DNA of 64,000 nucleotides, taken from the NCBI RefSeq assembly GCF_030818895.1, contig NZ_JAUTBA010000001.1, forward strand, positions 930,001-994,000. Direction: 5' to 3'. The translations under genes and the position numbers were made by a program. Under the pieces are notes generated by a model. The model did no database searches and had not been told where the DNA came from. It saw only the letters and a list, made by a program, of their open reading frames with translations. Position 1 is the stretch's first letter. Each line of letters starts with the position of its first letter. This document shows, one piece after another, positions 9,901-18,482 of the stretch. The DNA is from Sphingobacterium zeae. GTDB taxonomy: Bacteria; Bacteroidota; Bacteroidia; Sphingobacteriales; Sphingobacteriaceae.

Positions 9901-10090
9901 GATCATTTATAAGGAAAAATCCGATGCAGAAGATATTGATCTATCCGATTATAAAGGCGGTTTTGAAATGACACGCATTAATCCGAAAAACGGAACGATC
10001 ATCAAAATAGAGAAGATCAATCTCGGGAAGCATATTCATTTGAGCAATTATACAAAAGAGCCAGAAATAATTTGGCTAAATAAGAAATAA
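6974..10090 (+). CDS. Two-domain protein: N-terminal parallel beta-helix plus C-terminal barrel-like domain (DUF6298-like)
   Basis: This 1038-residue exported protein has a signal peptide up to about residue 26 (AHAQ). Residues ~60-520 look like a right-handed parallel beta-helix of the pectate-lyase superfamily: IQAAINYV near the start, SGVILRGSGF, then repeated short strands such as RIENVGIENITL. Residues ~635-1000 form a second domain resembling a glycosidase-type (beta/alpha)8 barrel, with NYGLWYDRRRDDHER, FYELPFARSGQG and YFADNYPTMAW; I believe this is the domain catalogued as DUF6298, but that is from memory. It sits between PL1 lyases and the GH140-type gene in the same unspaced run. 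The likely role is cleavage of a pectin linkage by one or both domains; no activity can be assigned. Confidence 0.7.
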   Translation: MIKRSSLFSCIALYAFTCIAYFAHAQKMKAYSPLVWDEGKFVYHADSLGNQIPDFSYAGYKGGNEAIPTGQIAVVVPLKTGDATQRIQAAINYVSMLPLGKDGLRGVVLLQAGVYSVSGSLKISASGVILRGSGFTTNGTVIIGEGTTRETLIRILGKDDITFAKKTNVTSTYVPVNARVLDIDHAASYKAGDKIRITRPSTQDWINQLGTDHFGGGITSLGWKPGQRDVTWDRTIVAVKGNGIEIDAPITTALDRRYGQATVEQYNWKGRIENVGIENITLKSAFDANNPKDEDHRWMAITIENAENVWVRRMQFQHFAGSAVYALASTQKLTVEDCISRDPVSEIGGQRRYTFFTKGQQTLFQRLYSEYGYHDFAVGYLAAGPNAFVQCQAVEPFSFSGGIGSWASGVLFDNADIDAQALSYKNRGQDGQGAGWSAANSVFWQSTAGLVECYQPPTAQNWAFGIWSQFQGNGYWEQSNEYIKPKSLYYAQLRERIGLAADERAVLLPVLTEASSSPPASVAMELTRQSENPMTKLVDFIAEAGDRYPLNTTANVKTIDQIGYKETTPAKKQADMRVENGWLVRGDEILVGAKSDVPWWSGSARPHGAEKAKPHITRYVPGEVGAGLTDDLEEMTDSLKKDNIIAIDHNYGLWYDRRRDDHERIRRINGEVWPPFYELPFARSGQGLAYDGLSKYDLTKYNKFYWARLKQYADLADQKGLVLLHQNYFQHNIIEAGAHYADFPWRAANNINNVGFPEPVPYAGNKRIFMAEQFYDIDNPVRRSLHRAYIRQCLNNFKDNSGVIQMISAEYTGPLHFVQFWIDVIKEWKAETGKNPMIGLSATKDVQDAILADTERAKEIQVIDIRYWHYQADGKTYAPQGGQNLAPRQHARLLKPKKTSMEAVYKAVSEYRTRYPDKAVLYFADNYPTMAWASFMAGGSMANLPKIGNNDFYRAASAMKATEINGAWLLKGSQGLIIYKEKSDAEDIDLSDYKGGFEMTRINPKNGTIIKIEKINLGKHIHLSNYTKEPEIIWLNKK

Positions 10091-10094
10091 AAAT

Positions 10095-11495
10095 ATGTCT
10101 ATTCGTAAGAAACTTATATTATTTGCAATTGCAGGAGCACTCTTTTCGTGTGCATCCAATAAAGAGACGAAGCACCTGTCACTATTGAAGATATCGGAAA
10201 ATGGTAGGTACATGATGACAGAAGATGGAGAGCCCTTCTTTTGGTTGGGCGATACAGGCTGGTTATTATTTAATAAACTAAACCGTTCTGAAGCTGATCA
10301 ATACCTAGAAGATCGAAAACAAAAAGGTTTCAATGTCATTCAGGCCATGGTGCTGCATACCGTTCCTTCTGTAAATAGTTATGGGGACTCTTCGGTGGTC
10401 AACAAAGATATTTCCAGACCGCTGGTGACCGAAGGGAACAATCCGGATAATGCGTTGGAATACGATTATTGGGACCATATCGATTACATCCTTGATAAAG
10501 CTGCCGAAAAGGGACTCTATGTTGCTTTGGTCCCGATTTGGGGGTCACCAGTGAAGGAAGGAAAAGTATCGGTAGAGCAGGCAGGAAAGTACGCCACATT
10601 TCTTGCGGAGCGTTGGAAAGATCGCCCAAATATCATTTGGTTAAATGGTGGAGACATCAAAGGATCAGATAAGATGGAAGTGTGGGAGAAAATTGGGCAA
10701 ACAATAAAATCCATCGATCATACGCATTTAATGACTTTTCATCCTAGAGGACGAACGGCTTCTTCGGATTGGTTTCACGATAGACCCTGGCTGGATTTCA
10801 ATATGGTGCAATCTGGACACCGTACCTACGCTCAGGACACTTCCGCGAATGAACAGAAACATTATGGCGAGGATAACTGGAAGTTTATGGCAGCCGACTG
10901 GGATATAAAACCCATTAAACCAACGATCGACGGGGAACCTTCTTATGAAGGCATCCCACAGGGATTACACGATATCACCCAACCGCGCTGGAAAGATGCT
11001 GACGTCAGAAGATACGGTTATTGGTCTGTATTTGCGGGCGCATTTGGGTATACCTACGGACAGAACTCGGTTATGCAGATGCATGGAAAGCAAGACTCTA
11101 CCTCGGCCTATGGTTCGGATGAAGTATGGAGTTCGGCTATCAATGCACCTGGTGCTGCTCAGATGAAGTACTTAAAAGAACTTATGCTTTCCAAAGACAA
11201 TTACTTTGATCGTGTTCCAGATCAGTCTTTAATTGCGGATAATGGCGAGAAATACAATCGCTTACTCGCAACAAGAACATCGGACTATGCATTTATCTAC
11301 AATTACAACGGGAGGGAAATGAAAATTAATATGGGAAAAATCAATGGGGACAAAGTAAAAGCGTCCTGGTTTGATCCCCGAAATGGGTCGACCAAAGTGA
11401 TCGGGGAGTTGGAAAATAAAGGTGTACAAACTTTTGTGCCTGCGGGAGGACAAAAGGACGGAAACGACTGGGTATTGATCTTAGATAGCATTTAA
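10095..11495 (+). CDS. GH140-type apiosidase-like lipoprotein (DUF4038 family)
   Basis: This 466-residue lipoprotein (Cys19 in LFSCAS) carries a DUF4038-type (beta/alpha)8 barrel: GRYMMTEDGEPFFWLGDTGW, then WLNGGDIKG with Asp187, and a PTIDGEPSYEG segment with Glu281 and Glu285. The Asp and Glu placement fits the catalytic pair of GH140, the family that removes D-apiose from rhamnogalacturonan II side chains. A smaller C-terminal beta-domain (about 375-466) ends the protein. It starts 4 bases after the preceding gene, and its stop overlaps the next ATG by one base. Some DUF4038 proteins outside GH140 have other or unknown specificity, so apiosidase is the best guess rather than proven. Confidence 0.75.
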   Translation: MSIRKKLILFAIAGALFSCASNKETKHLSLLKISENGRYMMTEDGEPFFWLGDTGWLLFNKLNRSEADQYLEDRKQKGFNVIQAMVLHTVPSVNSYGDSSVVNKDISRPLVTEGNNPDNALEYDYWDHIDYILDKAAEKGLYVALVPIWGSPVKEGKVSVEQAGKYATFLAERWKDRPNIIWLNGGDIKGSDKMEVWEKIGQTIKSIDHTHLMTFHPRGRTASSDWFHDRPWLDFNMVQSGHRTYAQDTSANEQKHYGEDNWKFMAADWDIKPIKPTIDGEPSYEGIPQGLHDITQPRWKDADVRRYGYWSVFAGAFGYTYGQNSVMQMHGKQDSTSAYGSDEVWSSAINAPGAAQMKYLKELMLSKDNYFDRVPDQSLIADNGEKYNRLLATRTSDYAFIYNYNGREMKINMGKINGDKVKASWFDPRNGSTKVIGELENKGVQTFVPAGGQKDGNDWVLILDSI

Positions 11496-12424
11496 TGAAG
11501 AATCCGGTCAAATTGTTTATTTTATTTAGTGTGGCATCGATCTTGGCTTCCTGTCAGCGGGATGTTTACCTATTTACCTCGTTCCACGAACCCGCCAATG
11601 AAGGTTTGCGCTATCTGTATAGCAAAGATGGCTACCATTGGAATGCAATTAATGGGGTTTATTTAAAACCAGAATTAGGAAAACAGAAAATCATGCGCGA
11701 TCCGTCGATGATCCGGGATAAACAAGGAATTTATCATCTGGTATGGACCATTGGGTGGCAGGGAAATGAAGGAATCGGCTATGCACGTTCAAAAGACTTG
11801 ATCCATTGGGAAAATCAACAGATCGTTCCAGTGATGCAACAAGAGGCAACCACCGTCAATGTTTGGGCGCCAGAGTTATTTTATGATGATATAGAAGACC
11901 GGTTTATTATTATTTGGGCTTCCACCATTCCTTATCGTTTTGCAAAAGGCGTAGAAGAAGAGAAAAACAATCACCGCATGTACTATACGACAACAAAGGA
12001 TTTTAAATCCTTTACGGAGACGAAATTATTTAGCGATCCGGGCTTTAGTATCATTGATGCGGTCATTGTCAAAAAAGAGCAAAAGGATTATGTGCTTGTA
12101 TTAAAGGATAATACGCGGCCCAATCGAAATCTAAAGGTGGCCTTTGCGAAAAATCCGTTGGGGCCATTTCAGCAGATCTCTGAGCCTTTCTCGCCGTATT
12201 TAAGTGAGGGACCTGCGGTGCTTAAAGTCAAGGATCAATGGTTAATCTATTTCGATTCATATGGTAGCAAAAGCTATGAGGCTGTGTCCACCAAAGATTT
12301 TAAGGTCTTCGAAAAAATCAACGACAAGATTTCCGTTCCAGAAGGGCATAAACATGGAACGATCTTCAAAGCATCCAATAAAGATTTAAAAAATTTGCTT
12401 CGGGTTGAAGCCAAAAAGAAATAG
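11495..12424 (+). CDS. GH43-family five-bladed beta-propeller glycosidase, lipoprotein
   Basis: This 309-residue protein has a lipoprotein signal (Cys20 in LASCQR). The sequence shows GH43 hallmarks: MRDPSMIRD with candidate base Asp69, NVWAPELFYDD around 122-132, SIIDAVIV with Asp188 as the likely pKa modulator, and SEGPAV with Glu238 as the likely general acid. GH43 enzymes are typically alpha-L-arabinofuranosidases, xylosidases or galactan hydrolases, acting by inversion. The start overlaps the upstream stop (TAATG), which indicates translational coupling with the GH140-type gene. The protein is a single catalytic domain without an appended binding module. Arabinose or galactose release from pectin side chains is likely; the subfamily is not resolved. 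Confidence 0.85.
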   Translation: MKNPVKLFILFSVASILASCQRDVYLFTSFHEPANEGLRYLYSKDGYHWNAINGVYLKPELGKQKIMRDPSMIRDKQGIYHLVWTIGWQGNEGIGYARSKDLIHWENQQIVPVMQQEATTVNVWAPELFYDDIEDRFIIIWASTIPYRFAKGVEEEKNNHRMYYTTTKDFKSFTETKLFSDPGFSIIDAVIVKKEQKDYVLVLKDNTRPNRNLKVAFAKNPLGPFQQISEPFSPYLSEGPAVLKVKDQWLIYFDSYGSKSYEAVSTKDFKVFEKINDKISVPEGHKHGTIFKASNKDLKNLLRVEAKKK

Positions 12425-12425
12425 T

Positions 12426-14258
12426 ATGTGTATCAAATTAGTATTAGTGGGGCTATCGCTGTCTTCTGTTATGAACCAGGCGGTAGCACAACAAGATACA
12501 GTAAAGTATATAGGAAAGACATTATCCAATGTAGACTATCACCACGGTCAGCTGACACCTGCTGTGGGTACGCACAATATCCAGGTATTTCGAGCAAACA
12601 GAGAATTCCCTGAATTAGCAGGCGGACACAACTTTACGTATAACCATCAGCCTTTTTTAGCCTATTGGATTGATACTTATTATTTACAGTTTCTGAGCAA
12701 CCCTATTGGTGAGCATATCGCGGAAGGAAAGACCTTGTTGCTGACGTCAAAAGATGGCCGCAATTGGTCTAATCCAACGGATTTATTCCCGACTTATCTC
12801 GTTCCGGAAGGTTTTACCAAGCCAGGACGTACGGATAAGGCTGGGAAAAATTTATATGCAATCATGCACCAACGTATGGGCTTTTATCATGCAAAGAATG
12901 ATAAACTGCTGACGCTCGCATATTACGGTGTAGCACTGGATGCCAAGGACGATCCAAATGATGGAAATGGTCTTGGGCGTGTAGTCCGAGAAATTCACAA
13001 AGATGGTAGCTTCGGACCTATTTATTTTATTCACTTCAATGCCTCATTTGATGAGAAGGGTGCCAAATATCCCTTTTATAAAAAGAGCAAAGACAAGGCC
13101 TTTGTACAAGCTTGTGACGAGTTGCTCGGCACACCACTTATGATGCAGCAATGGGTGGAAGAGTCCGACCGAAACGATCTGTTAATTCCTTTGCAACGTC
13201 CGGTAAAAGCATTTTCCTTTTATCATCTCAATGATGGAAGGGTCGTCGGTTTATGGAAGCATGCATTGACATCGATGAGCAAGGACAATGGAAAAACCTG
13301 GCAATATTCACCTTTGCGTGCGCCCGGGTTTGTGAACAGCAATGCGAAAATCTGGGGACAGAAAACTTCGGATGGCCGTTACGCAACAGTGTATAATCCA
13401 TCAGAATTCAGATGGCCCTTGGCCGTATCGACCAGTAATGATGGATTGAATTACACGGATTTGTTATTGGTTAACGGGGAGATCACTACAATGCGTTATG
13501 GCGGTAACTATAAGTCTTATGGACCGCAATATGTCCGTGGTATCGTCGAAGGAAATGGCATGGTTCCCGATCGTAACATGTGGTTGACGTATAGTATGAA
13601 CAAAGAAGATATTTGGACTGCAGTTGTACCTGTTCCGATCAAGTCTACTGTAGATGAGGCCGTGAACGACGATTTTGCGAAAAATGCAGGACAAGCCTAT
13701 AACAACTGGAATATTTATAGTCCGCTGTGGGCAACTGCCAAGGTCGAAGGTACAGCGTTGGTTTTGCGAGATAAAGATCCTTTCGACTATGCAAAGGCAG
13801 ATCGCGTCATTCAATCGGCCCAAAAAGGGACCATTGAATTTACGGTGACGCCACAGCAAAATGATCATGGCTCTTTACAGATTGAGTTGGTGAATGATAG
13901 TGGCTTAGCAGCTGCGAGAATTATCATGGACAAAGACGGAATTATTAAAAATAAAGCCGGGTACCGAAATGCATCGTTGACGAAATATGAGATGGGAAAG
14001 ATGTATCATTTTGCGTTGACTTTCGATGTGAGCACCCGCTCTTATCAAGTTGCCATCAATGGAGAAGATAAAGGGACAAAGTTATTTTTCCAACCGGTAA
14101 GCAACGTGAGCAAGGTGTCGTTCCGTACGGGCGATGTCAGAAGATTTCCCAATGCGGATACGGAAACAGACCAAGATTTTGATGTTGAAAATGCAGGTGC
14201 TTCGATCAAAGAAGCCATTTATCAGATTACTTCGCTGAAAGCGGAAAAGGTAAAATAA
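12426..14258 (+). CDS. Exported sialidase-like beta-propeller protein with C-terminal sandwich domain
   Basis: Translation most plausibly starts at the ATG at 12426, directly after the GH43 stop, giving 610 residues with a signal peptide ending AVAQ near residue 22. The first ~420 residues look like a six- or seven-bladed propeller with degenerate Asp-box motifs (TSKDGRNWS, SKDNGKTWQ, TSNDGLNYT) and many aromatic residues. From about 450 to the end a concanavalin-like beta-sandwich follows (GTIEFTVTPQQNDHGS). Such propellers occur in GH33 sialidases but also in GH145 rhamnosidases and in several polysaccharide lyase families. No FRIP signature is seen, so it is probably not a true sialidase. 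A pectin-specific glycosidase or lyase role is inferred from context; the activity is unknown. Confidence 0.65.
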   Translation: MCIKLVLVGLSLSSVMNQAVAQQDTVKYIGKTLSNVDYHHGQLTPAVGTHNIQVFRANREFPELAGGHNFTYNHQPFLAYWIDTYYLQFLSNPIGEHIAEGKTLLLTSKDGRNWSNPTDLFPTYLVPEGFTKPGRTDKAGKNLYAIMHQRMGFYHAKNDKLLTLAYYGVALDAKDDPNDGNGLGRVVREIHKDGSFGPIYFIHFNASFDEKGAKYPFYKKSKDKAFVQACDELLGTPLMMQQWVEESDRNDLLIPLQRPVKAFSFYHLNDGRVVGLWKHALTSMSKDNGKTWQYSPLRAPGFVNSNAKIWGQKTSDGRYATVYNPSEFRWPLAVSTSNDGLNYTDLLLVNGEITTMRYGGNYKSYGPQYVRGIVEGNGMVPDRNMWLTYSMNKEDIWTAVVPVPIKSTVDEAVNDDFAKNAGQAYNNWNIYSPLWATAKVEGTALVLRDKDPFDYAKADRVIQSAQKGTIEFTVTPQQNDHGSLQIELVNDSGLAAARIIMDKDGIIKNKAGYRNASLTKYEMGKMYHFALTFDVSTRSYQVAINGEDKGTKLFFQPVSNVSKVSFRTGDVRRFPNADTETDQDFDVENAGASIKEAIYQITSLKAEKVK

Positions 14259-15692
14259 ATGAGACAGTTTATTGTACATATTGCTTTATTGGTAGCCGGT
14301 TTTTCGGCAAGGGCGAATGTCATATTGCCGAATATTTTTGCGAATCACATGGTTTTGCAACGCAACCAACCGGTCGCCATTTTTGGTTCAGCGAGCCCTG
14401 GCGAGCAGGTAAGCGTAGCTTTTCAAAACCAGTTGAAGACGACAGAAGCCGATCAAAATGGTCGTTGGAAAATTGAACTAAAAGCCATGCCGGCTACTGC
14501 GGTTGGACAGACGTTGACCATCAGGGGAAACAATACGATCGAACTTAAAGATGTTTTGGTCGGTGAAGTATGGTTGTGCTCGGGCCAATCGAATATGGAA
14601 TACCAAATGCGTAAAATTGAGAAAGTTAAAGCTCCGTTGAGAGGTACCTGTTTCCCTAAAAACGAAGTTTCCGAAGCAAACAATCCCAATATCCGAATTT
14701 TTTTAGTACGCCGAAAATTTCTGGCCAAGCCGGATGGCCAATATGAGGGCTGGGCTGTAGCCCGGGATTCGGCACTGCGTCAATTTTCTGCACCGGCCTA
14801 TTTCTTCGGGAAAACCCTACAGCAAGAATTAGGTGTTCCTGTAGGCATTATTTCATCAGCTGTGAGCGGCAGCAGAATCGAGCCCTGGTTCTCCGAAGAA
14901 TATTGGACAAGTTCACCTTATCTGAAAGATAAAAAGAAAGAAGGCGATCCCGGTAAATTCTTTCATACGATGATTGCACCATTAGCGCCTTATACCTTAA
15001 AAGGATTTATTTGGTACCAGGGTGAATCCAATACCTTTCTAAAAGAGAATATTAGTTATAGCTATAAAATGAAGGCGCTGATCGAAAATTGGCGGACTCT
15101 TTGGGAGAATCCCAAATTACCGTTTTATTTTACCGAGATCGCACCTTTTTATTATTCTCTGGACGAAAAAGGCCATGTCCGTATGCCGAGAACAGTGTTA
15201 CCAGAATTTCGGGAAGCCCAAGATCTGGTTTTACAATTGCCGCATACAGCACGTATCATTACGACAGATTTGGTCGATGATCCACACGATCTCCATCCAA
15301 GTTATAAATGGGAAATCGGTCGTCGTCATGCCCTTAAGGCTTTAAAATATGTCTATCATAAAAATATTGTAGCCGATGGCCCTGAACTAGCGGCCGTAAA
15401 ATATCAAGGCAAACAAGCAAGGGTAAAATTGAAACATGCTGCCGGATTAAAGTCCGTAGACGGCAAGCCCTTAACATCATTTGAAGTTGCGGGTGAGGAT
15501 GGCATCTTTTATCCAGCACAGGCTGCTATCAACGGACAGACAGTCGTACTTGAAAGTGAACAGGTACAACAGGTCCATCAGGTCCGGTTCGGATGGGACG
15601 AAGCTGCCCAGCCTAATCTGGTGAATGCTGCAGGTTTGCCCGCGGCACCTTTTAGAACAAATAATCCACTACAACATATTAAATTGAAATAG
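14259..15692 (+). CDS. SGNH-type carbohydrate esterase (sialate O-acetylesterase family), copy 1
   Basis: This 477-residue protein has a signal peptide (about residues 1-19) and a sialate-O-acetylesterase-like (SASA) fold split by a small beta-domain. The nucleophile motif is WLCSGQSNMEYQ with Ser111; IWYQGESNT marks the second conserved block, and DDPHDLHPSYK carries the candidate catalytic Asp/His. The name comes from sialate esterases, but in pectin loci this family most likely removes acetyl groups from rhamnogalacturonan or side-chain sugars. It begins directly after the preceding stop and is followed 12 bases later by a GH2 gene. A paralogue with the same layout is at 58024-59451. Confidence 0.85.
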   Translation: MRQFIVHIALLVAGFSARANVILPNIFANHMVLQRNQPVAIFGSASPGEQVSVAFQNQLKTTEADQNGRWKIELKAMPATAVGQTLTIRGNNTIELKDVLVGEVWLCSGQSNMEYQMRKIEKVKAPLRGTCFPKNEVSEANNPNIRIFLVRRKFLAKPDGQYEGWAVARDSALRQFSAPAYFFGKTLQQELGVPVGIISSAVSGSRIEPWFSEEYWTSSPYLKDKKKEGDPGKFFHTMIAPLAPYTLKGFIWYQGESNTFLKENISYSYKMKALIENWRTLWENPKLPFYFTEIAPFYYSLDEKGHVRMPRTVLPEFREAQDLVLQLPHTARIITTDLVDDPHDLHPSYKWEIGRRHALKALKYVYHKNIVADGPELAAVKYQGKQARVKLKHAAGLKSVDGKPLTSFEVAGEDGIFYPAQAAINGQTVVLESEQVQQVHQVRFGWDEAAQPNLVNAAGLPAAPFRTNNPLQHIKLK

Positions 15693-15704
15693 TCTTTAGC
15701 GATC

Positions 15705-18482
15705 ATGAACTTGAAAACAAAAATAGCGTTATCCTTACTTTTTTTTGGGACTATGGGATTGCAGGTATCTGCCCAAAAAACAGCGAGCCAGTACCTCTCT
15801 GGAACAGGAAAGGATGATGGTGTGTTATGGGATTTTTATGTGACCGAAGGCTTGAATGCTGGGAAATGGACGAAAATACCAGTTCCCTCCAACTGGGAAC
15901 AACAAGGCTTCGGAAAATATAATTACGGGTTCAATAAAGAGGCTGATAAAGGCAAAGAGGTCGGTCACTATAAATATAGCTTTAAGGTATCCGATGACTG
16001 GAAAAATAAGCAGGTTCGGATTGTTTTTGAAGGTTCGATGACCGATACCGAAGTCAAGATCAATGGTAAGCTGGCCGGCGCTATCCATCAAGGATCATAT
16101 TATGTTTTCAAATACGATATTACGAAGCTATTGAAATTTGGCGAAGAAAATCTATTGGAGGTCAATGTTGCTAAGCATTCGGCAAACAAGTCGGTGAATG
16201 CGGCGGAACGGGAAGGTGACTTCTGGATTTTCGGCGGCATTTTTAGACCGGTCTATTTGGAGGCCCTGCCCCAGCATCATATTGAACGTGTTTCATTGGA
16301 CGCAAAGGCCAATGGTACATTCCGGGCAAAAATAGCGACAGCGGGAGAAGCGGACGAAATTATGGTTCAACTGCTTGATGCAAAAGGAAAGAAATTTGGC
16401 AAACAGCTGAAAGCAAAGCTGTCAGACAAAAACAATTGGCTCGAGGGACAATTTTCAGCTCCGCAATTATGGTCTGCCGAATTTCCGAACTTATATACAG
16501 CGCAATTTACCTTGTCGAAAAATGGTAAGGTACAGCACCAGCTGGAGCAAAAATTTGGTTTTCGGACTATAGAAGTCAAAGAACGTGATGGCGTTTATGT
16601 CAATGGCATAAAGGTCCGATTAAAAGGTGTCAATCGGCATGCGTTCGTTCCGGAATCCGGACGGACGACGAGTAAAGAAGTTAGCATTGCCGATGTGAAG
16701 ATCATGAAGGAAATGAATATGAACGCTGTCCGGATGGCCCATTATCCACCAGACAATCATTTTCTGGCTGTCTGTGATTCATTGGGGTTATATGTCATGA
16801 ACGAGATAGCGGGCTGGCACGGACACTACGATAAGGAAGTTGGTACCAAATTATTGCGGGAGATGATGGTCGTATCCGAAAATAATCCATCCGTTGTTTT
16901 TTGGGCAAATGGGAATGAAGGTGGGCATAATACGGATCTCGATCCCATCTTCGCAGAGGAGGATATTCAAAAACGCCCTGTGATTTATCCTTGGGCCATA
17001 CATGATGGTTTTGAAACAACTCATTACCGGGAATATAACTATGGTATTGGTACCTATGATCATGGGCACAATATCATTATGCCGACAGAGTTTTTGCACG
17101 GTATGTACGATGGCGGGCATGGTGCCGGATTAGATGATTATTGGAATGCGATGCTTGCCAATCCCCTTGCTGCAGGTGGTTTTCTTTGGGATTTTCGTGA
17201 TCAGGGAATCGTCAGGACGGATAAAGGCGGTATTATAGATACTGATGGAAATCGTGGTCCGGATGGTATTATTGGCCCACATGGCGAAAAAGAAGGAAGC
17301 TTCTTTACGATAAAAGAGGTATGGAGTCCTATCTTCTTTGAAAAGCGGGAAATGACCAAGGGATTTGATGGGGCATTCCATATTGAAAATAGATACGCAT
17401 TTACCAATGTTAACCAGTGTACCTTTTCGTACGAACTCAAAAAGTTGGGCGGTTATGATGAGGTTAAGGAAACAAAAAAAGGAACGATTGTCGCTCCCAA
17501 TATCCGCCCCGGTGATAAAGGGATTTTAAAAGTTGATTTCCCTACAGGTTGGGAGGACTTTGATGTCTTATATATTACCGCAAAAGATGTGCATCAACAG
17601 GAACTCTTTACCTGGAGCTTTCCGATTATATTGCCGAATCAGGTGGCAAGTAGCCTCCTGAAACCAAATGGAACAGGGGATATTGCCGTACAGGAGACCG
17701 CGAATGCCTATCTGGTGAAAGCGAATGGCATTAGCTATCAAATCAATAAGACAAGCGGATTGCTGGAGCAGGTTCAAAATGCCAAAGGAGTAATTCCTTT
17801 CAAAAACGGACCTGTTTTGCAGGAAGCGGCGACAAATTATAAGAATTTCAAATTGGACCGTGAGGATGGAAAGGTGATTATCGCATCTACTTTTGATAAA
17901 AAAGAGAGTTACAATACCTTGCGTTGGGAAATCCTTGCTTCGGGACAGTTGAAGATGCATGTTCAATATTTTCCTGAAAGTTATTTTACACGTTTTGTTG
18001 GGGTGAATTTCGATTTTCCAGAAGATCAAATCGAAGGTGTTGAGTATCGGGGAATGGGCCCTTATCGGGTTTGGAAAAACCGGATGAAAGGGAATCAGTT
18101 TGGCGTGTGGAAAAAGAAGTACAATAACACGGCAACGGGCGAATCGCCATTCGAATATCCCGAATTTAAAGGGTACCATGCCAATATGTACTGGACCAAA
18201 TTTATCGGAAAGGATCAAAGTTTCCGCGTGTTTACCGATCGGGAGGATGTGTTTTTGCGTTTATATACGCCAAAAGAACAGCAAGATACCGAATGGAAAA
18301 ACATGGAACCTACTTTTCCGAAAGGCGATATTTCTTTTATGAATGGTATTTCAGCCATCGGCACGAAAACACAAAAGCCAGAAATGACCGGGCCGATGGG
18401 TATGAAGCATGTCTACTATGATTTTGAGAAGGAGCCAGCTCGGGCTTTGCATATGGTACTTTATTTTGATTTTGAAAACTAA
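15705..18482 (+). CDS. GH2-family glycosidase (beta-galactosidase/glucuronidase type)
   Basis: This 925-residue exported enzyme has a signal peptide ending VSAQ at about residue 24. A jelly-roll sugar-binding domain (about 40-190, WKYS-like PSNWEQQGFG, FGGIFRPVYLE), an Ig-like domain (about 190-290) and a (beta/alpha)8 barrel follow. Within the barrel, GVNRHAFVPESGR and MNAVRMAHYPPDNHF are conserved, ANGNEGG holds the acid/base Glu405 and IMPTEFLHG the nucleophile Glu462. A C-terminal domain resembling the beta-galactosidase small chain extends the protein. GH2 enzymes retain configuration; beta-D-galactose or beta-D-glucuronic acid from pectin side chains are both plausible. The stop overlaps the next start by one base (TAATG). 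Confidence 0.85.
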   Translation: MNLKTKIALSLLFFGTMGLQVSAQKTASQYLSGTGKDDGVLWDFYVTEGLNAGKWTKIPVPSNWEQQGFGKYNYGFNKEADKGKEVGHYKYSFKVSDDWKNKQVRIVFEGSMTDTEVKINGKLAGAIHQGSYYVFKYDITKLLKFGEENLLEVNVAKHSANKSVNAAEREGDFWIFGGIFRPVYLEALPQHHIERVSLDAKANGTFRAKIATAGEADEIMVQLLDAKGKKFGKQLKAKLSDKNNWLEGQFSAPQLWSAEFPNLYTAQFTLSKNGKVQHQLEQKFGFRTIEVKERDGVYVNGIKVRLKGVNRHAFVPESGRTTSKEVSIADVKIMKEMNMNAVRMAHYPPDNHFLAVCDSLGLYVMNEIAGWHGHYDKEVGTKLLREMMVVSENNPSVVFWANGNEGGHNTDLDPIFAEEDIQKRPVIYPWAIHDGFETTHYREYNYGIGTYDHGHNIIMPTEFLHGMYDGGHGAGLDDYWNAMLANPLAAGGFLWDFRDQGIVRTDKGGIIDTDGNRGPDGIIGPHGEKEGSFFTIKEVWSPIFFEKREMTKGFDGAFHIENRYAFTNVNQCTFSYELKKLGGYDEVKETKKGTIVAPNIRPGDKGILKVDFPTGWEDFDVLYITAKDVHQQELFTWSFPIILPNQVASSLLKPNGTGDIAVQETANAYLVKANGISYQINKTSGLLEQVQNAKGVIPFKNGPVLQEAATNYKNFKLDREDGKVIIASTFDKKESYNTLRWEILASGQLKMHVQYFPESYFTRFVGVNFDFPEDQIEGVEYRGMGPYRVWKNRMKGNQFGVWKKKYNNTATGESPFEYPEFKGYHANMYWTKFIGKDQSFRVFTDREDVFLRLYTPKEQQDTEWKNMEPTFPKGDISFMNGISAIGTKTQKPEMTGPMGMKHVYYDFEKEPARALHMVLYFDFEN

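Noticed and set aside
17568..18218. 216-codon minus-strand open frame
   Set aside because: It lies opposite the GH2 C-terminal domain; its content is typical of an antisense shadow and no start signal or domain supports it.
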